Positions 1 to 9,482 of a DNA stretch of 64,000 nt are shown one piece after another. The position numbers were made by a program, and so were the translations under genes. The stretch is from Sulfitobacter geojensis (lineage in GTDB: Bacteria > Pseudomonadota > Alphaproteobacteria > Rhodobacterales > Rhodobacteraceae). The first letter of the stretch is position 1. The number at the start of each line of letters is the position of its first letter. The DNA lies in the NCBI RefSeq assembly GCF_000622325.1, contig NZ_JASE01000005.1, positions 620,001-684,000 of the forward strand, written 5' to 3'. The notes beneath the pieces were generated by a model that made no database searches, was not told where the DNA came from, and saw only the letters and a program-made list of their open reading frames with translations.

Positions 1-979
1 GACGTCTTTCGGCAAGATCCGTGTCGAAGGACCGGACGCCGAGGCCTTCCTGAACTATGTCGGCGGTGGCGATTATTCGGTGCCGAACGGCAAGATCGTT
101 TATACCCAGTTCCTGAATGAAAGGGGCGGGATCGAGGCGGACGTGACGGTGACCCGCCTGACCGATACCGCCTATCTGGTCGTGACCCCTGCCGCCACGC
201 GACTGGCGGACCAGACATGGATGATGCGCAACAAAGGCGATTTTAATGTGGTGATCACCGACGTGACCGCTGGCGAAGGGGTGCTGGCGATCATGGGCCC
301 ACGGTCGCGCGAATTGCTTAACCTCGTTTCTCCCAATGATTTCTCGAATGCGACCAACCCCTTTGGCACGGCGCAAGAGATCGAAATCGGTATGGCTGTC
401 GCCCGCGCACATCGCGTGACCTATGTGGGCGAACTGGGGTGGGAAATCTATGTCCCGTCAGACATGTGCGGCCACGTCTTCGAAACGCTGGCAGAGGCGG
501 GCGCGGATATGAACCTCAAGCTGTGTGGCATGCATATGATGGACACCTGCCGCATCGAAAAAGGGTTCCGCCATTTCGGCCATGACATCACTGCCGAGGA
601 TCATGTGATGGAAGCGGGCCTTGGCTTTGCCGTGAAAAAGGACAAGCCCGACTTTATTGGGCGCGCCGCCGTGCTGGATAAGCAGGAACAGGGCCTGAAC
701 GCGCGTATGCTCCAGTTCAAACTGACCGATCCCGAACCGCTGCTGTATCACAACGAACCGATCGTACGGAACGGCGAGATCGTCGGCTACCTGTCCTCCG
801 GTGCTTATGGTCATGCATTGGGCGGGGCGATGGGGCTGGGTTATGTGCCGTGCAAAGGCGAAAGCGCGGCAGATGTATTGGCATCATCCTTTGAAATCGA
901 CGTGGCCGGCGTGCGCGTCAAAGCCGAAGCATCGCTGAAACCGATGTACGACGCAAAATCCGAACGGGTGAAAGTGTAA
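1..979 (+). CDS. C-terminal part of a GcvT-domain FAD-dependent dehydrogenase (dimethylglycine/sarcosine dehydrogenase-like), 5' truncated
   Basis: The reading frame is open from base 2, so the gene starts outside the window; 325 codons plus stop are visible. The visible part is an aminomethyltransferase (GcvT) fold: a folate-binding half with 'YTQFLNERGGIEAD' and 'GELGWEIYVP', then a GcvT C-terminal barrel with 'GYLSSGAYGHALGGAMGLGYV'. In the family this half usually follows an N-terminal FAD oxidoreductase domain in proteins of about 800 residues that demethylate N-methylated glycines and pass the one-carbon unit to tetrahydrofolate. A stand-alone GcvT-type enzyme such as a DMSP demethylase is possible, but the frame running in from upstream favours the fusion. 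The substrate cannot be told from this half. The next gene starts 68 bp downstream with its own ribosome site. Confidence 0.8.
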   Translation, partial: TSFGKIRVEGPDAEAFLNYVGGGDYSVPNGKIVYTQFLNERGGIEADVTVTRLTDTAYLVVTPAATRLADQTWMMRNKGDFNVVITDVTAGEGVLAIMGPRSRELLNLVSPNDFSNATNPFGTAQEIEIGMAVARAHRVTYVGELGWEIYVPSDMCGHVFETLAEAGADMNLKLCGMHMMDTCRIEKGFRHFGHDITAEDHVMEAGLGFAVKKDKPDFIGRAAVLDKQEQGLNARMLQFKLTDPEPLLYHNEPIVRNGEIVGYLSSGAYGHALGGAMGLGYVPCKGESAADVLASSFEIDVAGVRVKAEASLKPMYDAKSERVKV

Positions 980-1047
980 CAGGTACAATCTAACCCTTTC
1001 GGGGGCCGCCGCTTTGCCCTACCTCCTTGGGCAAACGGAGACCCCCG

Positions 1048-1974
1048 ATGCGCAACCCTGACAGTCTGCCCCCCAAGGCCAACGAAGACACGCCGCAAGG
1101 GCTGGCCTTTGCGCTGACGGCCTATGTGATGTGGGGGTTTCTGCCGCTCTATATGAAGCTGCTGTCGCATATTTCGCCCGCCGAAGTGGTCACACATCGC
1201 ATCCTGTGGTCCTTGCCCATCGCTGCCGTTGTGCTGATCATCCTGCGCCGAACCGACGCCCTGCGTGAGGCGCTGCGCAGCCCGCGTATGCTGGCCATGG
1301 GCTGTGTCACCGCCGCGCTGATTTCGATCAACTGGGGCATCTATGTCTATGCAATCGCGACCGGCAACGCGCTGGCGGCTTCTTTGGGATATTACATCAA
1401 CCCCTTGTTCAGCGTCTTTCTGGCGGCTGTGTTCCTGGGCGAACGCCCCAACCGCGCCCAGATGGTCGCCATTGCACTCGCTGCCCTTGCGGTTCTCGTG
1501 ATTGCCGTGGAAGCGGGGCAGGTGCCATGGGTCGCTTTGGCGCTCACCCTGTCTTGGGGGTTCTATGCGCTTGCCAAAAAAAGCCTGCCCATCGGACCCA
1601 ATCAGGGCTTTCTGCTTGAGGTGCTGATCCTGCTGATCCCCGCATTGGGCTATTTTGCCTACCTCACTTCCACCGGCCAATCCCACTTTTCCCTCGACTT
1701 TGACCGCGACAGTTGGCTGCTGATTGGTTGTGGTCTTGTTACCGCCGTGCCGTTGATGATCTATGCCAACGGCGCGAAACTGCTGCGGCTGTCGACCATT
1801 GGCGTGCTGCAATACATCGCCCCGACCATGATTTTTCTGGTGGCTGTATTTGTGTTCGACGAACCGTTTGGCAGGGCGCGCATGATTGCGTTCCCGATGA
1901 TCTGGCTTGCGCTGATCATCTATACCACCTCGATGCTGCGCCAGATGCGACAGGCGCGTGCAGACGTGGGTTGA
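1048..1974 (+). CDS. rarD: EamA-family transporter, RarD-like
   Basis: This is a 308-residue integral membrane protein with about ten hydrophobic segments in two EamA (DMT superfamily) repeats. The opening 'GLAFALTAYVMWGFLPLYMKLL' and the inner 'INWGIYVYAIATGNALAASLGYYINPLFSV' are typical of the RarD subgroup. RarD proteins are predicted exporters of small metabolites; their substrate is poorly defined. I use the ATG at 1048 because CGGAG lies 7 bp before it; an in-frame TTG at 1027 would add seven residues. The gene ends 30 bp before the pseudouridine synthase gene on the same strand and may be co-transcribed with it. Confidence 0.85.
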   Translation: MRNPDSLPPKANEDTPQGLAFALTAYVMWGFLPLYMKLLSHISPAEVVTHRILWSLPIAAVVLIILRRTDALREALRSPRMLAMGCVTAALISINWGIYVYAIATGNALAASLGYYINPLFSVFLAAVFLGERPNRAQMVAIALAALAVLVIAVEAGQVPWVALALTLSWGFYALAKKSLPIGPNQGFLLEVLILLIPALGYFAYLTSTGQSHFSLDFDRDSWLLIGCGLVTAVPLMIYANGAKLLRLSTIGVLQYIAPTMIFLVAVFVFDEPFGRARMIAFPMIWLALIIYTTSMLRQMRQARADVG

Positions 1975-2004
1975 AAACCTGCCGCGCATCTGTGACGACA
2001 CGCC

Positions 2005-2652
2005 ATGGATACACATTACGCCCCCCCGCAAGACCCGCTGGTTGTCCTGCACGAAGATGCCGAAGTTTTGCTGGTCGATAAACCGGCCGGCCTGCTGAGC
2101 GTGCCGGGCAAAGGACCGCATCTGGCCGATTGCCTGATGAGCCGCATTCAGGCGGTTTTCCCGCAAGCGTTGCTGGTGCACCGGCTGGACCGCGACACCT
2201 CGGGGGTGATGATTTTCGCGATGACGCCTTACGCGCAACGTCATCTGGGTTTGCAATTCGAGAAACGGATGACGCGCAAAACCTATGTGGCGCGGGTTTG
2301 GGGCGTACCACAGGAAAAATCCGGCGAGATTGATTTGCCGCTGATTGTGGACTGGCCCAATCGCCCGCTGCAAATGGTCTGTCACGAAACAGGCAAACCG
2401 GCGCAAACCGAATGGAAGCGGATTAAGGATGATGGTGTCACCTCCCGCATCCGTCTGCACCCCAGAACAGGCCGCAGCCATCAGCTTCGGGTGCACATGC
2501 TGGCCATCGGCCATCCGATTCTGGGGGATCCGTTTTACGCCAAAGGCCCCGCTTTGGATTTCCCACGCCTGATGCTGCATTCCGAAGAGTTGCGTTTCAA
2601 TCACCCGCAGGGTGGGCGGTCCGTGAAAGTTCGCGCCAAAGCACCGTTTTGA
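2005..2652 (+). CDS. rluA: RluA-family RNA pseudouridine synthase
   Basis: The 215-residue protein is a single catalytic domain without an S4 domain. It carries the family signature HRLDRDTSG at residues 59-67, with Asp62 as the predicted catalytic residue, and the later motif 'RLHPRTGRSHQLRVHM' that contacts RNA. The length is close to E. coli RluA (about 219 residues), which modifies 23S rRNA U746 and tRNA U32, so RluA rather than RluC/RluD is the best match; specificity is inferred. A strong terminator begins 48 bp after the stop codon. Confidence 0.85.
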   Translation: MDTHYAPPQDPLVVLHEDAEVLLVDKPAGLLSVPGKGPHLADCLMSRIQAVFPQALLVHRLDRDTSGVMIFAMTPYAQRHLGLQFEKRMTRKTYVARVWGVPQEKSGEIDLPLIVDWPNRPLQMVCHETGKPAQTEWKRIKDDGVTSRIRLHPRTGRSHQLRVHMLAIGHPILGDPFYAKGPALDFPRLMLHSEELRFNHPQGGRSVKVRAKAPF

Positions 2653-2700
2653 CAGGCCGAGATTGAGTTAAAGGGGCACACCCCACCACCAGACATGAAA

Positions 2701-2726
2701 AGGGCCGCCCGAAAGCGGCCCTTTTT
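2701..2726. terminator. Bidirectional Rho-independent terminator
   Basis: Arms AGGGCCGC (2701-2708) and GCGGCCCT (2715-2722) pair around a six-base loop CCGAAA. A T-run follows on the plus strand and an A-run precedes it, so both strands have a U-tract. It separates the converging rluA and aldehyde dehydrogenase genes. Confidence 0.85.
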
Positions 2727-2748
2727 GTCGTTCTATGACGCGAAAAGT

Positions 2749-4176
2749 TTACTCGGCCGCCCAACCGGACACGGCCTTCACCTCAAGGAATTCTTCCAAC
2801 CCGAACGCGCCGCCTTCGCGACCGTTGCCGGATTGTTTGTAGCCCCCGAATGGTGAGCCCTGTGCAAAGCCGACACCGTTGGTTTCGACCATGCCGGAGC
2901 GCAACCGGCGCGCAACGCGGCGGCGCAATTCATCGTCTTCGGTCTGGACATAGTTGGTCAGCCCGTAAGGCGTGTCATTGGCGATGGCGACCGCTTCTTC
3001 TTCGGTCTCGAACGGGATGATCGACAGCACAGGGCCAAAGATTTCTTCCTGCGCAATTGTCATGTCGTTGGTGACATCGGCAAAGACAGTCGGTTTGACA
3101 TAATAGCCGCGGTTCAACCCGTCAGGCCGGCCCAAACCGCCCGCGACCATGCGCGCTTCTGCCATGCCCTTTTCGATCAGGCCCTGGATCTTGTTGAACT
3201 GCACCTCAGAGACAACCGGCCCGATGTGTTTACCCTCTTCGGACGCGGGTCCGACATGGGTGTTGTTGGCCACATCCGCCGCCATTTCGACAGCTTCATC
3301 GTAGCGGGATTTGTGCACCAGCATCCGTGTCGGTGCGTTACAGGACTGGCCGGAGTTGCGGAAACAGCGGATCGCGCCCTGCTTGGCTGCTTTGGGGTTC
3401 GCATCGGCGAAGATGATATTCGCGCCCTTGCCGCCCAGTTCCAGCGATACACGCTTGAGCGTGTCAGCCGCGGCCTTGGAGATCGCGATGCCCGCCCGGG
3501 TGGAGCCGGTAAAGCTGACCATGTCCACATCGGGGTGGCTGGACAATTGCGACCCAACGCCCGGACCGTCACCGTTCAACATGTTGAATACGCCCGCAGG
3601 AAAGCCCGCTTCGTGCATGAACTCTGCGAACAAGTGACCCGACAGGGGGGCCACTTCGGATGGCTTCAGGATGACGGTACAGCCGGTGGCGATCGCCGGG
3701 ATCGCCTTGAGGATGATTTGGTTCATCGGCCAGTTCCACGGCGTGATCAGCGCGCAAACGCCAATAGGTTCCAGCAGGGTTTTCTCGGTCGCGGTGAAGT
3801 CTTTCTCAAAGGAGAAGTCCTTGAACGCTTTAAGGAAACCGCCGATGTGCCAGCTGCCTGCACCGACTTGCTGTGCGCGGCTCAATGCGATTGGCGCGCC
3901 CATTTCCATCGACATGGCTTGCGCCATTTCTTCTTGCCGCGCGTCATAAACCGCAGCCAGTTTTTCCAGCAGCGCCATGCGTTCTTCGCGCGAGGTTTGC
4001 GACCAGCTGTCAAATGCAGTGCGTGCGGCGGAAACGGCGGCATCCGTATCGGCCTGACCGCCCAGTGAGATGACCGCGCATTGTTCTTCGGTAGACGGGT
4101 CTATGACGGCAAAGTCGTTGGCAGCGGCGGGTGAAACCCACGCACCGTTGATATAGAAATCACGTTTTTCCAACAT
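2749..4176 (-). CDS. NAD(P)-dependent aldehyde dehydrogenase family protein
   Basis: A 475-residue single-domain aldehyde dehydrogenase that would oxidise an aldehyde to its carboxylate. Visible active-site features are the cofactor motif 'TPWNWPMNQI' near residue 145, general-base Glu246 in 'LELGGKGAN', catalytic Cys279 in 'NSGQSCNAPTR', and 'EEIFGPVLSI' near the end of the catalytic domain. The ATG at 4176 has a strong AGGAGGAG ribosome site. The gene faces the peroxiredoxin gene across 149 bp. It belongs to the broad Roseobacter set of catabolic ALDHs and its substrate is unknown; betaine-aldehyde or semialdehyde types are possible but not shown. Confidence 0.9.
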   Translation of the reverse strand: MLEKRDFYINGAWVSPAAANDFAVIDPSTEEQCAVISLGGQADTDAAVSAARTAFDSWSQTSREERMALLEKLAAVYDARQEEMAQAMSMEMGAPIALSRAQQVGAGSWHIGGFLKAFKDFSFEKDFTATEKTLLEPIGVCALITPWNWPMNQIILKAIPAIATGCTVILKPSEVAPLSGHLFAEFMHEAGFPAGVFNMLNGDGPGVGSQLSSHPDVDMVSFTGSTRAGIAISKAAADTLKRVSLELGGKGANIIFADANPKAAKQGAIRCFRNSGQSCNAPTRMLVHKSRYDEAVEMAADVANNTHVGPASEEGKHIGPVVSEVQFNKIQGLIEKGMAEARMVAGGLGRPDGLNRGYYVKPTVFADVTNDMTIAQEEIFGPVLSIIPFETEEEAVAIANDTPYGLTNYVQTEDDELRRRVARRLRSGMVETNGVGFAQGSPFGGYKQSGNGREGGAFGLEEFLEVKAVSGWAAE

Positions 4177-4325
4177 GGTGGAACTCCTCCTGAGGGGGGC
4201 ATCCCGATGGGATCGGCCCGAATTCGCGCCACTGTGTCACCCCGCAGCGGCCGCCGCAAGGGGCTGGTACACGACAGATTAATCACTACATATGCAAGAT
4301 AATTCCCATCCAAAAGGAGGCCACC

Positions 4326-4979
4326 ATGGGCTTGCGCATCAACGACACGATCCCCGATTTGACGGTTGAAACAGACCAAGGCACATTCTCGCTGCATGAG
4401 TTTGTCGGCGACAGCTGGGCCATTCTGTTTTCGCACCCCAAAGATTTCACACCGGTTTGCACCACCGAATTCGGGGCTGTCGCGCAGCTGGCCGATGAAT
4501 GGGAAAAGCGCGGCACGAAAGTGATCGGCGTCAGCGTTGACGGGGTCGAGGACCACAAGAAATGGAAAGGCGACATCGAAAAAGTCGCAGGCACCACCGC
4601 CGGTTTTCCAATTATCGCCGATGGCGGTCTGGAAGTGTCCAAAGCTTTCGACATGTTGCCTGCCGATGCGTATCTTCCTGATGGCCGCACGCCCGCAGAC
4701 AGCGCCACAGTGCGTTCCGTGTTCATCATCGGGCCAGACAAGCAGCTAAAGCTGTCGATGACCTATCCCATGACAGTGGGCCGCAACTTTGCCGAAGTGC
4801 TGCGCGCGCTGGACGGGTTGCAGATGTCGACAGGCAATGGCGTGGCGACACCGGCGAACTGGAATGTGGGCGATGACGTGATCATCCCTGCGACCCTATC
4901 GGATGCGGATGCCAAGGCAAAGTTCGGCGATTTCGAAACAGTATTGCCCTACCTGCGCAAGACCAAAGCCCCGGGCTAA
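4326..4979 (+). CDS. 1-Cys peroxiredoxin (Prx6 family)
   Basis: The 217-residue protein has the AhpC/TSA thioredoxin fold followed by the long C-terminal extension of the Prx6 group. The peroxidatic cysteine is Cys45 in 'DFTPVCTTEFG'. No other cysteine occurs in the protein, so it must use an external thiol for resolution, as 1-Cys peroxiredoxins do. It would reduce hydrogen peroxide and alkyl hydroperoxides in the cytoplasm. AAAAGGAGG lies just upstream of the ATG, one of the strongest ribosome sites here, fitting high expression. Its stop codon overlaps the stop codon of the converging glycosyltransferase gene. Confidence 0.93.
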   Translation: MGLRINDTIPDLTVETDQGTFSLHEFVGDSWAILFSHPKDFTPVCTTEFGAVAQLADEWEKRGTKVIGVSVDGVEDHKKWKGDIEKVAGTTAGFPIIADGGLEVSKAFDMLPADAYLPDGRTPADSATVRSVFIIGPDKQLKLSMTYPMTVGRNFAEVLRALDGLQMSTGNGVATPANWNVGDDVIIPATLSDADAKAKFGDFETVLPYLRKTKAPG

Positions 4980-5683
4980 GCCTTTTGCGGCCGACGCTTG
5001 ATTTGTGCGCGATACCGCGCACGCCGCATTTCCCGCATCAGCACATCGCTGGTGCGGGTTTTTCGCTGGATGGTGCTGGGACCGGCGACCTCGGACACAC
5101 CGCTGGGCATGATCGCATGCACTTTCTGGCCGGTCACCCAATGCATTTGCAGGGTGGTGTCGACGGGGCGGTCAATCACTTCGCTTGCGGCCAGTAACCG
5201 GCGCGCGGCGCGACGTCCGACAATCTGGCAAACCAGTTGCAAACCGATGGTGCGCGGCACGAACAGGGCCGCATCCCCCTCATAGGCGATGGCACCGACC
5301 ACGCGTTCGCGCGGTTTTGCGGGCAGGCGGATATAGCTGTCTTCATCGGCATATCCTGCCACCAGTTTCATGGCATTGGCGAAAGGCACAGGATCAATCG
5401 CCAGATCATCCTCGGCAATCAGTGCGTAAGGCGCATCACCATCGGCAATCATCTGCCAGCATAAGCGATGGCTCATGAAACATCCCACCTCGGCGGCGTT
5501 CAGGCTGAAGGGGTAGGGCGGATGATGCAGGGTGCCCGCCACCTGCTTGATCTGTGCAGGCACCGCAGGGTCATTCCCGTCGACGGCTTCCACGACCTCG
5601 GCAGAGGGGAGATCCCGCAGCAAGCGGGACACGTTCTCAGTACGACCTCCGGCACTGGACAAGTGAATGATGAGCGACCTCAT
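4976..5683 (-). CDS. Glycosyltransferase family 25 (LPS biosynthesis-type) protein
   Basis: The 235-residue protein matches GT25: 'EVGCFMSHRLCWQMI' near residues 65-79, followed by the acidic motif EDD at residues 91-93 that should hold the metal and sugar nucleotide. GT25 enzymes add hexoses to lipooligosaccharide or to other surface acceptors. The C-terminus is very basic (from about residue 210), perhaps for membrane or nucleic-acid contact. I see no convincing ribosome site before the ATG at 5683. Its 3' end overlaps the peroxiredoxin stop by 4 bp. The acceptor is unknown, and no other LPS genes are nearby. Confidence 0.75.
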   Translation of the reverse strand: MRSLIIHLSSAGGRTENVSRLLRDLPSAEVVEAVDGNDPAVPAQIKQVAGTLHHPPYPFSLNAAEVGCFMSHRLCWQMIADGDAPYALIAEDDLAIDPVPFANAMKLVAGYADEDSYIRLPAKPRERVVGAIAYEGDAALFVPRTIGLQLVCQIVGRRAARRLLAASEVIDRPVDTTLQMHWVTGQKVHAIMPSGVSEVAGPSTIQRKTRTSDVLMREMRRARYRAQIKRRPQKA

Positions 5684-5851
5684 GCAGCGGTCATATCTGT
5701 ATTTTTCGACCAGTCAAACCTCGGTTCGCGCATTTCTGCTCTGGTATCGAAAGTTAACCATTCCTGCGGACCGTCTGCTACCTGATATTTCCGCCGCCGC
5801 TGCAATATGGGGCACCCGGCTTTCATCGCAGATATTCGGTCGGGAACGCGC

Positions 5852-6415
5852 TCAACGCAAAAAGACCGGCGTGCCTTTTTCAACACGTTCATACAGGTCT
5901 TCGACATGCGCGTTGATCATGCGTACACAGCCGCTGGAGGTGGCCGTTTCTACCAGCCACGGCTGCGTGGTACCGTGAATGCGCAGCAGGCTGTCGCGCG
6001 CCCCGTTGTAGAGGTAGATAGCGCGTGACCCAAGTGGGTTATCCGGCCCGCCGGGGACACCGCCGGCAAATTCTGCAAAGAATTCAGGGTTGCGTCGAAT
6101 CATCCGTTGGGTCGGGGTCCAGCTGGGCCATTCTGCCTTGCGACCGACCGTGAAGGCACCGTCGTAATATTGGCCGGGCAGACCGATTGCCACTGGATAA
6201 CGGATCGCTTGCCCGTCTTCCAATGTCCAGTAAAGCGCGAACCGGCTGGGATCGACATGGATTTCGCCGGCTGCGAAGCCGTTTTCCAGCTGAACCACCC
6301 GCGCGCGGTGTTTTTCCGGTATTTCATAAGGCTCAATTGTCGCGGCAAATGCCGGACCTGCGCATAGGGTTGCCATGCCGGTCGCCAGAAAACCACGTCT
6401 GTTCAGCTGCGCCAT
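5852..6415 (-). CDS. Secreted L,D-transpeptidase (YkuD domain)
   Basis: The protein has 187 residues from the chosen ATG at 6415, which has a GAGGAAGAG ribosome site; the frame extends 23 codons further upstream without one. It starts with a signal peptide carrying twin arginines (RRGFLATG, residues 6-13) and ending near 'AFAA', which suggests Tat export. The rest is a YkuD domain with His148 in 'LRIHGTTQP' and catalytic Cys163 in 'SSGCVRM'. Such enzymes make 3-3 peptidoglycan cross-links or attach lipoproteins to the wall. The gene is monocistronic, with 168 bp separating it from the glycosyltransferase downstream. Confidence 0.9.
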   Translation of the reverse strand: MAQLNRRGFLATGMATLCAGPAFAATIEPYEIPEKHRARVVQLENGFAAGEIHVDPSRFALYWTLEDGQAIRYPVAIGLPGQYYDGAFTVGRKAEWPSWTPTQRMIRRNPEFFAEFAGGVPGGPDNPLGSRAIYLYNGARDSLLRIHGTTQPWLVETATSSGCVRMINAHVEDLYERVEKGTPVFLR

Positions 6416-6531
6416 GATGTTGCTCTTCCTCTGCGTTGCCCCACGCGGTGGAGCTTCAATACCTGAAATATTTGTTAAAAACACTTTAAGGCAATGTTAG
6501 GGCCTTGGACCGGTCGGGTAAAGCCCGTCAT

Positions 6532-6564
6532 AAAAAAGGCCCCGGCGTTTGCACCGGGGCCTTT
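6532..6564 (-). terminator. Rho-independent terminator of pnp
   Basis: On the minus strand, an 11-bp perfect stem (6554-6564 with 6535-6545) around an eight-base loop is followed by a run of six U. It begins 23 bp after the pnp stop codon. The upstream A/T bases make it weakly bidirectional. Confidence 0.88.
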
Positions 6565-6586
6565 CAAACTTCAAAAGATCAGCGGA

Positions 6587-8719
6587 TCAATCTTCCGCTT
6601 TCTCTTCCTTAACTTCTTCGCCGGTTTCCTGATCGACAACTTTCATCGACAGGCGCACCTTACCGCGGTCGTCAAAGCCCAAAAGCTTCACTTTCACTTC
6701 CTGACCTTCTTTCAGAACATCTGAAGGGTGGTTCAGGCGGCGGTTTTCGATCTGGGACACGTGCACCAGACCGTCGCGCTTGCCAAAGAAGTTCACGAAG
6801 GCACCGAAGTCGACGATTTTCACGACGGTACCGGTGTAAATCATGCCTTCTTCTGGCTCGGCCACGATCGAGTGGATCATGTCGTAGGCTTTCTTGATCG
6901 CTTCGCCGTTCGGGCTTGCAATCTTGATGATGCCTTCGTCGTTGATGTCGACCTTCGCGCCGGACACTTCGACGATCTCGCGGATGACTTTACCGCCGGA
7001 ACCGATCACTTCGCGGATTTTATCCGTCGGGATCTGCATGGTCTCGATACGTGGTGCGTGCTCGGAGAATTCAGCGGCACCGGACAGCGCTTTGTTCATC
7101 TCGCCAAGGATATGAAGACGGCCTGCTTTGGCCTGAGCCAATGCTTTTTCCATGATCTCTGGCGTGATGCCCGCGATCTTGATGTCCATCTGCAAGGACG
7201 TGATGCCTGTTTCTGTACCGGCAACCTTAAAGTCCATGTCGCCAAGGTGGTCTTCGTCACCAAGGATGTCGGACAGGATCGCATATGACCCGTCTTCTTC
7301 CATGATCAGACCCATCGCAACACCGGCAACGGCTGATTTCAACGGAACGCCCGCGTCCATCATGGACAAGGAACCACCACAGACGGACGCCATTGAAGAC
7401 GAACCGTTTGATTCAGTGATCTCTGACACAACGCGCACGGTGTATGGGAAATCAGTTGGTGCTGGCAGAACTGCCTGCAACGCACGCCACGCCAGCTTGC
7501 CGTGACCGATTTCACGACGGCCTGGAGGGCCCACGCGACCAACTTCACCAACCGAGTAGGGAGGGAAGTTATAGTGCAGCAGGAAGTTGGATTTGAAGTT
7601 GCCGTGCAGCGCGTCAATGAATTGCTCGTCGTCACCGGTGCCCAGTGTGGTCACAACCAGACCCTGTGTTTCACCACGGGTGAACAAGGCCGAACCGTGG
7701 GTCCGTGGCAGAACGCCTGTCTCGGATACGATATCGCGGATCTCGTCCGTTTTACGACCGTCGATGCGCTTGCCGGTTTTCACCACATCGCCGCGCAGGA
7801 TAGACGCCTCAAGGCCCTTCATCGCGGAACCAAGGTTGCCGTCAGCCAGCTCGTCCTCGGACAGCTTGGATTTGATCAGCTCGCGGGCTTCAGCCACAGC
7901 TGTTGTACGCTCTTGCTTGTCCGCAATCGCAAACGCGGCGCGCATTTCTTTCTCGCCGGCTTTCTTCACGGCTGCGGACAGCGCGGAATAATCAACAGGC
8001 TGGAAATCAAACGGCTCTTTCGCAGCGGATTCGGCCAGATCAATGATCAGGTCGATGACGGGCTGGATGCTGTCATGCGCAAACTTAACCGCGCCCAGCA
8101 TTTCCTCTTCGGTCAGCTCGTAAGCTTCGGATTCAACCATCATCACGGCGTCTTTGGTGCCGGCAACAACCAGATCCAAACGCTGATCGGGGTTCATACG
8201 CAGGTTCTGCATGTCGTCGATTTCAGGGTTCAGGATGTATTCGCCACCCTCATAACCCACGCGGCATGCCGCAATCGGGCCCATGAACGGCGCGCCGGAA
8301 ATGGTCAGCGCGGCAGAGGCAGCGATCATCGCAACCATGTCGGGGTCGTTAACCAGATCGTGCGACAGAACTGTACACATCACCAGAACTTCGTTTTTGA
8401 AGCCGGGAACGAACAGCGGGCGGATCGGACGGTCGATCAGACGGCTTGTCAGTGTTTCTTTTTCAGTCGGACGCGCTTCGCGCTTGAAAAAGCCGCCGGG
8501 GATTTTACCCGCAGCGTAGTATTTCTCGTTGTAGTGCACGGTCAGGGGAAAGAAGTCCTGACCCGGCTTTTGTGCCCGTGCAAAAGTCACGTTTGCCATG
8601 ACGCTGGTTTCGCCCAGTGTCGCAATGACAGAACCGTCCGCCTGACGGGCAACCTTGCCGGTTTCGAGTGTCAGCGTCTCTTCGCCCCACTCCATCGATT
8701 TTTTCGTTACGTTAAACAT
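6587..8719 (-). CDS. pnp: Polyribonucleotide nucleotidyltransferase (PNPase)
   Basis: The 710-residue protein carries out phosphorolytic 3'-5' RNA decay and is a degradosome partner. The domain order is complete: RNase PH-like domain 1, helical linker, RNase PH-like domain 2 ('[12 protein letters not shown]', '[15 protein letters not shown]'), KH domain from about residue 560 ('[15 protein letters not shown]'), and S1 domain from about 625 ('[18 protein letters not shown]'). The C-terminus is a short acidic tail. The ribosome site AGGAAACG precedes the ATG at 8719. In many bacteria pnp directly follows rpsO; here rpsO is 3.4 kb upstream, and an amidinotransferase, an amidase and a small ORF lie between. 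The leader has hairpins that may serve autoregulation. Confidence 0.97.
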   Translation of the reverse strand: MFNVTKKSMEWGEETLTLETGKVARQADGSVIATLGETSVMANVTFARAQKPGQDFFPLTVHYNEKYYAAGKIPGGFFKREARPTEKETLTSRLIDRPIRPLFVPGFKNEVLVMCTVLSHDLVNDPDMVAMIAASAALTISGAPFMGPIAACRVGYEGGEYILNPEIDDMQNLRMNPDQRLDLVVAGTKDAVMMVESEAYELTEEEMLGAVKFAHDSIQPVIDLIIDLAESAAKEPFDFQPVDYSALSAAVKKAGEKEMRAAFAIADKQERTTAVAEARELIKSKLSEDELADGNLGSAMKGLEASILRGDVVKTGKRIDGRKTDEIRDIVSETGVLPRTHGSALFTRGETQGLVVTTLGTGDDEQFIDALHGNFKSNFLLHYNFPPYSVGEVGRVGPPGRREIGHGKLAWRALQAVLPAPTDFPYTVRVVSEITESNGSSSMASVCGGSLSMMDAGVPLKSAVAGVAMGLIMEEDGSYAILSDILGDEDHLGDMDFKVAGTETGITSLQMDIKIAGITPEIMEKALAQAKAGRLHILGEMNKALSGAAEFSEHAPRIETMQIPTDKIREVIGSGGKVIREIVEVSGAKVDINDEGIIKIASPNGEAIKKAYDMIHSIVAEPEEGMIYTGTVVKIVDFGAFVNFFGKRDGLVHVSQIENRRLNHPSDVLKEGQEVKVKLLGFDDRGKVRLSMKVVDQETGEEVKEEKAED

Positions 8720-9197
8720 CTACGTTTCCTGTGTTGGCCCACGTCGGGCCATTTGCATAGAGGCCGAATTGCCTCTGACTCCGGTATCTTATTTGGTCGG
8801 CGCTGGAGTCCGGGCGCCGGCTTTCAGATGTCGCGCGTGTACAGGAGTTTGGGGGAGAGGGGAAGGGTTGGTAAAAACGGCCCGTTTTGCGCAAATCCGT
8901 TTCACGTCGTCCCCTGATGGAGCGCAATGCGTCGGTACGATACTCAGGCATGTTTTTATCGAGACTTGTAAAAATCTTTAAAGGCAATGCGACAGCTCTT
9001 TTTGTGCCGCTGCACGTCTCTTCCAGATCGCGAAGTGGCCCTTTTTTACAAGCTATGCCTTATTTTCGTGCAGCGTCTATCCAATCCCAGACAGCAAGAG
9101 CAACAAATGGCCGATCCGGCTAAGTTTACCTATCATTAACCACAGGCGGGCGACAAAATGTTACTATAACGGGAATCGCAGCTGGGAGGATGCAACG
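8720..9197. other. Long intergenic region without a convincing gene; holds the pnp leader
   Basis: This 478-bp stretch lies between divergent pnp and the small plus-strand gene at 9198. Short frames on both strands (for example 8712-8987 minus and 8887-9123 plus) have no ribosome site and low-complexity basic translations, so I do not call them. It holds pnp leader hairpins at 8735-8776 and G/C-rich arms at 8799-8818. From about 8940 to 9140 it is clearly more A/T-rich than its surroundings, which suits promoters for both flanking genes. Confidence 0.6.
8735..8776 (-). promoter_or_regulatory. Two stem-loops in the pnp 5' leader
   Basis: TGGCCC (8735-8740) pairs with GGGCCA (8746-8751), and AGAGGC (8759-8764) with GCCTCT (8771-8776). 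Both lie 16-57 bp upstream of the pnp start on the transcribed leader. In E. coli a leader stem-loop cut by RNase III is the handle for PNPase autoregulation. That these hairpins do the same is inference from position. Confidence 0.4.
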
Positions 9198-9413
9198 ATG
9201 ACGACGCATGATTTGGAACGACAGATTGAGCAGTTGGAACGCGCGTTTGAAGCGGCTCCGCCGGATGAGCGGATGAGGCTGGCCTCAAAGTTTCAGCAGA
9301 TTGCTGGCCGCCTTGACACAAATGTTGAGCCAATGCCGCGCACGAGGCGAAGTTTTCAGGCGTCTTATGAGCAGGACACGTCAGTAGACTTTTTCGACAA
9401 CATGCCTGTCTGA
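9198..9413 (+). CDS. Small conserved-type hypothetical protein
   Basis: The 71-residue, Met-rich and charged protein has no membrane segment or signal peptide. Its N-terminal half (residues 4-35) is a probable amphipathic helix or short coiled coil ('DLERQIEQLERAFEAA'); the second half is polar and ends 'DFFDNMPV'. GGAGG lies about 9 bp before the ATG, so translation is credible. It stands alone between the pnp leader and the converging amidinotransferase gene. I do not recognise a family. Its shape would suit a small regulator or adaptor, but that is a guess. Confidence 0.6.
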   Translation: MTTHDLERQIEQLERAFEAAPPDERMRLASKFQQIAGRLDTNVEPMPRTRRSFQASYEQDTSVDFFDNMPV

Positions 9414-9482
9414 ACACAAACGCCTGAGCGTACATCCTGCCATCCCCGCAGAACACTGCTGCGAGGATGGACATCACTGGTT

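Noticed and set aside
841..2604. 587-codon minus-strand frame opposite rarD and rluA
   Set aside because: Both plus-strand genes have clear family motifs and ribosome sites; this frame has a shadow-type composition.
8712..9123. Short frames in the pnp upstream gap (8712-8987 minus, 8887-9123 plus)
   Set aside because: No ribosome sites, basic low-complexity translations, and overlap with the pnp start or leader.
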